DNA of 64,000 nucleotides from Gymnothorax reevesii (Eukaryota; Chordata; Actinopteri; Anguilliformes; Muraenidae). Position 1 is the stretch's first letter; every line of letters begins with the position of its first letter. Under the pieces are notes generated by a model, which was not told the DNA's origin, did not search any database, and saw only the letters and a program-made list of their open reading frames with translations. A program made the position numbers and the translations under genes. Where the stretch lies: the NCBI GenBank assembly GCA_029721435.1, contig CM056577.1, forward strand, positions 27,545,719 to 27,609,718, given 5' to 3'. Positions 57,551 through 64,000 of this stretch are shown piece after piece.

Positions 57551-58290
57551 TGTTACCAACCCGTACTAACCAGTACGTATTTGAGCGTGATTGTATATAT
57601 TTTGTCACATAGATTTAACCTTATTTAACTCATTAGCCTGTGCGAGCGTTTCTAGCTTTTGTAATTTCTTCCTAAGCTTTCCCTGATTAACTGCGTTTAA
57701 AGCTGTGCTTTCCTTTGCTTCTCTCGTGGTGCCTTTTACTCGTCAAGTTTAGATTACCTCAATCTAAGCTGTCTAGTTTGATTGATTGTCTCAGTGTCTT
57801 TTCTTGAGTCATTATTGTTAACCCGGTTCTCGTGAAATTGTTTAGTTATCCCATGTAATTCTGTTTCCATCCGAGATTGCCTTCCGAGTCCCTGCCTCCT
57901 CTCGTGTATTTCTGTGGGCAGGAATGAAGCTATAGTCAGACGGAACTTTGTTAGACTCTGCTCTGCACTGTGAAATCTAGGATCCTGTCCCTTCCTGAGT
58001 ATTTCCCTTGTGTGTTTTTTGAGTCTTGTATTTTGCTGCGCCCACGTCTTGTCTCCCCTTTGTCTCGTCTCCCAGTGTTTTCCGTCAGTTTAGTTATGTC
58101 CAGTTTTTGTTTTCTAGTTTAGCCACTCATTGAGTGTGTACTTCTGTTTCCCCTGCCTTGGGCAGTGTACCTTAGTTTCTCCCATTCGTTCAGTGCATGG
58201 GCACAGTGTTTTATTTCTGGCTTGTTGCCTACCTTTCTCATTTAGTGTTTGGTGTTTCAATAAACACTTTTGGATCCTGCATCTGATGTC
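57551..58290 (+). mobile_element. LTR-like sequence (possible solo LTR)
   Basis: A pyrimidine-rich segment starting TGTTACCAACCCGTACTAAC and ending soon after TTTCAATAAACACTTTTGGA. A C/T-rich body with one AATAAA shortly before the end is the make-up of fish gypsy-type LTRs. No partner LTR, internal domain or target duplication could be found, and the 3' end is uncertain. Confidence 0.45.
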
Positions 58291-58299
58291 CCCCTGACC

Positions 58300-58770
58300 T
58301 CTCCTTAAAATTACTGAAATTCTTTTAAACTACTGACACCTCTCAACTCTAAAATACACCACTGAAATTCCCTCCCATGATAATAAACGACTGACACATC
58401 ACACTACTGAAACTCACTCAAAACCTCATATGTACATTACCAAAACTCTTGCACGCTCTACTGAAACTCTCTTTACATAATGTCTCGTTACCAAAACCCT
58501 GTTATGTACACTGCTAAAAACCTCTCACCTCTTGCATACACTTCTGAAAACCTGTAAACATAAAACATTACTTAAAGCGGGGAATTGCACAAGTTAACCA
58601 AATGCATGAATAGAGAAACATGCTGACAAACAGTTGAGAGGATTTCAGCAGTGTGAATGAGAGGTTGACTGAGTATCTGTGAGAGGCTTTCAGTAGTCTG
58701 TTGGAGAGGTTTGTAAGTGGTTTGTCTGAGAGGTATAATTTTCAGTACTGTTATGAGAGGTGCGTATGAG
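58300..58770. repeat. Degenerate minisatellite with inverted second half
   Basis: In 58300-58560 the motif ACTGAAACTCTC (variants ACTGACACCTCTCA, ACTGAAATTCCCTC, CTACTGAAACTCTCTT) recurs about every 25-40 bases. In 58640-58770 the complementary motif GAGAGGTTTTCAGTAGT recurs (GAGAGGTTGACTGAGT, GAGAGGCTTTCAGTAGTCTG, GAGAGGTATAATTTTCAGTA). The array therefore reverses orientation in its middle. Confidence 0.65.
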
Positions 58771-58875
58771 AGGTAAGACTTCTTTGATATTAAAGGATGG
58801 GTGCATGTCATTTAAATTAAAATATTGAACAACAACCCTGCACAAAAAAAATTTATTCTTTTTTCTCGTTTCACT

Positions 58876-59040
58876 TCACAAGGGCTGCGGGGGGAGCTGG
58901 ATCCTATCCTAGCTGACTATGGGTGAAAGGCTGAGACCCACCTGGGACAGCCTGCCAATCCATCGCAGCGCACACTCACCATTCGCTCTCACACTCATAC
59001 CTCTGGGCACTTTAGCGTCTTCAATTAGCCTGATGTTCAT
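58876..59040 (+). repeat. Dispersed fish repeat (CTGGATCCTATCCTAGCTGA type)
   Basis: Blocks GGAGCTGGATCCTATCCTAG, GACAGCCTGCCAATCCATCG, CACACTCACCATTCGCTC and CACTTTAGCGTCTTCAATTA, in this order, belong to a repeat I know as very common in fish, probably the end of a retroelement. No ends or duplication are visible here. Confidence 0.6.
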
Positions 59041-59477
59041 TTCCTATCCCTGTAGTGATTAATTTAATGTATGTAGGTACTGTTCATCTTCAACTGTTGA
59101 AGCACTCCGTGTTCTTTCACTCAGTGACAGATGTACCATCCCAATAAAATGAGGGTGCAAATGACTTTCAGTTCCTTTATTTTCTTAAGTCTCCTCCCAC
59201 TCCACCCAACTCCAAGAAGAAGAAGTCATCTGATGATTCATGTTGGGGAAATTAAGATTTCATTTTCCAGAGAATTGCCACGCCTCTTGTAGTCATTAGT
59301 ACATAAGTCTCTGCTTTATTGTAAGTGGTGACAAAATAGCTGTCACTTTTGCGTTTTTCGACGCCCTCCTGTAAAAAGGGCGTAAATGACATTTTAGGCA
59401 AAAATGGACCTTTGACGGAAATTCTGATTAGCCACGGAGTCAAGCTTGCTTAACGTAGGAGATGTTACCTCCTTGAG
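59041..59477. other. Nothing recognised
   Basis: Plain AT-rich sequence between two repeats. A short local inverted pair GCCCTCCTG / AAAAAGGGCG near 59360-59385 is too small to call. Confidence 0.4.
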
Positions 59478-59661
59478 CAGGGGTGTCCAATCTTATCCAT
59501 AAAGGGCCAGTGTGGTTGTTGGTTTTTGTGACAGCCCAGCACAAATACATCTGCTTGAACCTCATGACCACTTAATCACTTGAATCAGGTGCTGTAGCCC
59601 TGGGCTGTTACAAAGACCTGCACCCACACTGGCCCTTCATGGATAAGATTGGACACCCCTG
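59478..59661. mobile_element. hAT MITE, 184 bp
   Basis: Left CAGGGGTGTCCAATCTTATC and right inverted GATAAGATTGGACACCCCTG, with about 40-bp arms (also AAGGGCCAGTGTGG with its partner). The flanks TCCTTGAG (59470-59477) and TCCAAGAG (59662-59669) form an 8-bp duplication with two mismatches. CAGGG ends and an 8-bp duplication fit hAT. Confidence 0.9.
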
Positions 59662-61848
59662 TCCAAGAGAGCCACCTGAGTGCATTTGATTGTCATCTGA
59701 CTTTGCTGTTATATGATTGCTTATCCGGTCATTTGTTAGCTTATTTAAGTTTGCCTTCCCGAGTAGCTGTTCCTCGGCGCGCTAGCTCAACAACCCTCCT
59801 CCACCCCAGCTCCACCTGTCTTTTATAGCATGCATTGATTATGTTCTCTTGTGACTAAATTACCATTCAGAAAACAATATCTCTTCCTTTTGAGGTCATT
59901 GTTTCAGTAGGCTCTGTTCTATGGAGGAGGGGTTAGTAGCAGCTCCCTGCCTTCGGTTCCTTGTTCAGACGGCCAGGAATCTCTCAGAACAGAGCCTTGT
60001 CGCCAAACCCAATGTATGCTTGTATGCTTTCAATAAATTTTCTCTTTTTGACAAAGTGGTCCTATCAGAAATTATTATTTTCTCTTTTTGGATGCATCCA
60101 TGTAGGATCCATCTTCTGGCAAAATTTTAGGTTGGAATTCTTATCCTGAAGAGGTTAAAACCCTTTTTTTTAAAAAGGCACATCTGCCAGTAAAATGTTC
60201 CTAGCGATGTTTCTTGCTAGAAGGGCATATGTAACAATTCTCATGCTAAATAGGCATAAGTGGTAGTTAATGGCATTTTTACAAACATTATGCATTTTCA
60301 GTCCAGGCGTATCTACCGCTTGCACCTTTTTTTGCATAGTCCTAGTTGGTACTGTCAAAAACTGCACACAGTCAATGCCCACTGTATTATTCTTTGTTGC
60401 AGTATCTGTTGTTTATGGCTTCAGATATCAGAGTCAGCACAGAAGTGACATAGTGACCTTAATGCAGAAGTGCCTTGCATTGTTGTTAGCCAGTGGGGTG
60501 AATAATGTATCTTTAGATCTTATGATTCACTTATACATGCTCAATTTCATGCAATATAGATGGACCAGCTGTTTTACAAAATACTCAATTCCGGCAATGG
60601 AAACCAAAATGTATATCCTGTCATATCCATGTATTAAAATGTTTCTAACATTTAAAACATTTGCTAGGGAAACAGGAAACTATAATGTTTAGAAATTATG
60701 AACATTGAACAGACTCTCACGAGGTCACCTTCATTTCTGCTAGCAGAGTGTTGCAGATACGCCCTTTTAGGATGCGTTTCTCATATATTGAACTCTTCAT
60801 CCTGACTCATACTAAAAGGGCATAAGTGACATGATCTGGATCATCTCTCCATTAGCTAATGATTAGGAATCAATCTTTTTCAGGCTTCAATATCATCTGA
60901 TGACCCACTCATTCACCATGGAAATTTTAATCCATGCGGTAAAGATTTACCTGGAGCAGTTTTTAGCCTCTCCTGTAAAATGTCACTAAGGCCTCTCTTG
61001 CATGGGGGTATCAATTTGAAATGTGTCGAGCTCAGATTGGATTGTGAATATCTAACTGAGAAGTTTAATTAATAAGATTGACAAGGAAAGGAAGGACATT
61101 ATACTAATTTTAAAAAATTGTGGTTTGTGGTGCATGGTCGACTGTGTTAAGGCTTAATTTAGTTCCAATGGGAGCTTCTTAAGTTGAAATTGAAATGACT
61201 CTGCTGCACAACTTCCAAACATCATGTGTCCACCACTGAAATGGCTTTGGAATCATTTGACCACCTCACTAAAGATTAAATTCAGATTTAATTGTTGCAT
61301 GAATTGTTCCTTTTATTACACTTAAAGGTATTAACTTTAAATTTTTTCCATTGATAGTTCCACTCAAATCTTGAACGCCCATTTTAAGATCTCCACTACT
61401 GCACAGACATGGTGGAATCACTTGTGAGTTTTGCATAGATTGATGAAAGATCCTTTGTGTTTCATTAAGACCACGAACATAAATCCAAAGTCTTCAGGGA
61501 ATTTTTAGGAGAGGAAAGTGCAAGATGGGTTGATTCAAATCTCAGTTAACGTATTGGAATATCATAGAGCTGTTGAAGGTGCACCTGGGTTCTATTGTTT
61601 GTTCAGTTTGCCCGTCTTCAAAGGCATAGCAGTAAGACATGGTGTAACGGGGTACTATTTCTTTAAGAATTTGTGAGCCAGGATAGGGCACCAGCGTAGA
61701 CTTGGGCAGAAAGAGAAGTTAAGTTGGTTGGAAGTTTTTGCTTCTCACTCATGTCATTCTTCTACAGCGGCGGCTCCGTTTTTCCTGTTTCTCCCTTTGT
61801 TATTTCACGTAGCGGCCAGGCCTGGCATGGCCAAAGCTAAAATTAACT
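59662..61848. other. No gene seen; AT-rich DNA
   Basis: The longest ORF (140 codons from 60270) shows no recognisable domain. Short CTAAAAGGGCATA / AGAAGGGCATATG words recur at 60219, 60250, 60755 and 60815 but do not form an array. Confidence 0.45.
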
Positions 61849-62783
61849 AGAAAAGCACTCGGAGAGCGCAGACCTCCGCCAAGCACATTTTCCCTCCATA
61901 TTGCGACTTCCACCATAGGTATTAGTCTTACATTTATTTTATCTTCATTTTTAGATTCCTTGACCATGAAAACATGGCTATTTGATTCATAATGCTATAT
62001 CAATATTAGTTCCACAACGTCTTGGCTGTTTAAAGATGTCTGTTGCATGTTTCTAGCTTCATTTGTTTTTTTTTTCTTATGATGCAACATTTCCCCTCAT
62101 GTTGTGATTTACACATAAATATTTGTCCTACATTTATTTCATCTATTTTTTTCAGATTCCCTGACCAAGAAAACATACCATCAGCAACTGAATTCATAAT
62201 GATATCAATATTAGTTCAGTAGTTATTCACGAAAATCAAATTTTCCGTAATGGTGGTTTCTTTCTGGATCTAGTTCCCTGGCTTTTGAAGATACAGTAAA
62301 TCCGGTGACACCTTCCTAATTCTGCAATATCTTGGCTATATAATGGTGTTTGTCGCATGTTTGTAGCTTCATTTGTTCTCTTTCTATAATGAAAGTTCCG
62401 AAGGTCCCCTACTTTCGTATTCTGGATCATAGTATCATAGTATCCGGAATTATTCCATTTTCAGGATCAGTCTTTGATATATTGTGGAACATGTTTGAGA
62501 CTTGTCCTGTATTTTTTTTCCAAGTGCCCTGACCATTTTTGGTGGAGTTATATGCATAAATGGCCCTATCTCCCAATGTTAAAGAATCCTTTAAAAAATT
62601 CCTGGATCCAGACGGAGATCCGGATCACTTCCAAAATCTAATCATTTCTTCCTTATACCAATCTGAACAATCCCTGAAAATTTCACCAAAATCTGTCCAT
62701 AACTTTTTGAGTTATTTTGGAAACCAACAGACAAACAAACAAACAAACCCAGGAAAAAACATAACCTCCTTGGCAGAGGTAGT
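61849..62783. mobile_element. Dispersed element with ACCTCCGCCAAG ends
   Basis: Starts with AGAAAAGCACTCGGAGAGCG and CAGACCTCCGCCAAGCAC. Ends with ACAGACAAACAAACAAACAA, AACATAACCTCCTTGGCAGA and GGTAGT. GACCTCCGCCAAG at the left pairs with CTTGGCAGAGGT at the right. The interior has two related segments (TTCCACCATAGGTATTAGTC... and TTTACACATAAATATTTGTC..., about 200 bp apart), an internal duplication. I recognise the ends from a repeat widespread in fish. Class unassigned. Confidence 0.6.
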
Positions 62784-63684
62784 AAAGCTGCATCTCCTAG
62801 TACTGCCAGTCTGACTGCCCTGCGTGTTCAATAGTCAGTGACAACAAACTAGCCTGCAAGCTACAAGCCAAAGCATTACAATGGGTGAGCCTTTGTAGTC
62901 CACTTAGAATTCTGAATTACAACGCTTCTGCGCTTAAGTGAGCTTGAGTGAGCGTAGACATGCGTATCTTTGTGAGGGCACAAGGCTTGACATTACATGA
63001 TCAAAAATACACAGGAGTCTTCCATTAAAGACCATCCGGGATCGCACGCGCCACTACAGTGATGTAGATATTATTTCCAGTATTGCAGTTCACATTGGAG
63101 CGTGTTTAATAATTGCATACTCAGATCACACTCTGTTCAGGGAGTACTTACTCACACAACACCCATCTTCAGACTCGGTCTCCTTTTTTCTTCCGAATAC
63201 TCACCTGTGGTGTTTTGCGACTGCATCTTTAAAGGCTGTGATGCTATTGATCAACTGAGAACTGGCTGGTAAAACTGCAGCTGTACCCTATATAATCTAT
63301 TGCAGTGGATAGATGGCCATTTTGGGAGGGGAGGCATAGCTGTTGCGGTAACGTTAGACAGGATGTACGGTTTTTGACAGCAAACAGCTGCCACTAGCTT
63401 TGATACTGTACAGACTTATAGCAAGCTTGATGCACACACTGCAAATTAGATGGGCACTTTCCCAGCTAAACTTTACTCGGCAAATTCAAAGCACTGGACT
63501 AATATGGAAGAGACTCCCCTCCTCAGCCAAGACTGTACAGCCTGTAGCAGGAGCCAAAGCTCCAGAACACCACACTTAGCGTATACTTGTAAGTAATCGG
63601 AGTGTAAAGAAAAGTTCAATCACATGACGTAGGATTCCTAAGTAATTGCACTTACCCAATCAGCGCCTTCGGTCTTCTTTATAT
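62784..63684. other. Nothing recognised
   Basis: Non-repetitive, no coding signal. Confidence 0.4.
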
Positions 63685-63960
63685 TGTAGCGGTTTCGCTA
63701 CCGAGGAACTGAGACTGAGGCAGGAATAGCGGTTCTCGCATCGCCCGGGGCGAGCTTTGCTTTATTTGCTGTTCACAGCTCCCAAACAAACTCATTTCTT
63801 TAACATTTACAACAGCACTACTCTCATGTTGGCAACTCAGCCCTCTTAAACACCCTCGCTCCGGACCTGATTGGCTCTTTATCCCCAACTGGTGCAGCCA
63901 ACTGCAATACTCCGCTATTCTTTTAGAATTAATCAAACAAACTGGGGTAGAATCGCCACA
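63685..63960 (-). mobile_element. Solo LTR, 276 bp
   Basis: The plus strand begins TGTAGCGGTTTCGCTACC and ends GTAGAATCGCCACA, so TG...CA with TGTAGCG/CGCCACA imperfect inverted ends. It is flanked by ATAT on both sides (63681-63684 and 63961-63964). On the minus strand an AATAAA lies at 63761-63766, followed by the GC-rich GCTCGCCCCGGGCGATGCGA region. No internal domain or second LTR is in the window. It could also be one LTR of an element extending past 64000, but the matching duplications favour a solo LTR. Confidence 0.75.
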
Positions 63961-64000
63961 ATATATAGGCTTGTGACGTGTTCCTGTTTGCTGTTTCAGA

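Overview
This window is non-coding DNA from a ray-finned fish, most likely a teleost. The evidence is the repeat content: several Tc1-like elements with fish-type termini, hAT and Harbinger remnants, an L2/Rex1-like LINE, a Tx1-type L1, a chromodomain Ty3/gypsy retrotransposon and tRNA-derived SINEs, in an AT-rich background. I found no convincing host protein-coding exon, RNA gene, CRISPR array or operon. Every long ORF belongs to a transposable element, and the species cannot be named from this sequence.

Layout. 1-2250: a diverged gypsy-type LTR split by a Tc1-like element whose transposase has only two in-frame stops. 4505-6365: a non-autonomous element with GGGCTC ends, holding a second inverted-repeat element. 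9022-9266 and 9740-9820: two foldback structures, the second with perfect 40-bp arms. About 11120-27662: the main feature, one L2/Rex1-like LINE cut into six collinear pieces by five independent insertions (a GGTAACAC foldback element carrying a hAT MITE, a Tc1, a hAT that itself holds a Harbinger that holds a Tx1/L1, a gypsy with both LTRs, and another Tc1). Most junctions keep readable target-site duplications. 27663-38780: repeat-poor DNA apart from a SINE split by an 8-bp-TSD MITE. 38781-46620: Tc1 relics, an L2 LINE relic and a SINE with a 16-bp duplication. 46621-53727: mostly plain AT-rich DNA with a tRNA-type SINE and a small TA-flanked MITE. 53728-56339: a second nest, three to four levels deep. 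57551-64000: LTR-like DNA, a degenerate minisatellite, a short hAT MITE, a dispersed fish repeat and a solo LTR.

The elements do not form a working system. They are a stratified record of insertions. The nesting gives relative ages: the LINE is oldest, while the gypsy (LTRs about 1% apart by eye), the Tx1/L1 copy and the first Tc1 are youngest. The SINE at 32.2-32.8 kb and the large LINE seem to share their 3' tail, the usual sign that a SINE used that LINE's reverse transcriptase. Coordinates of element ends are exact where a target duplication is cited and approximate elsewhere.
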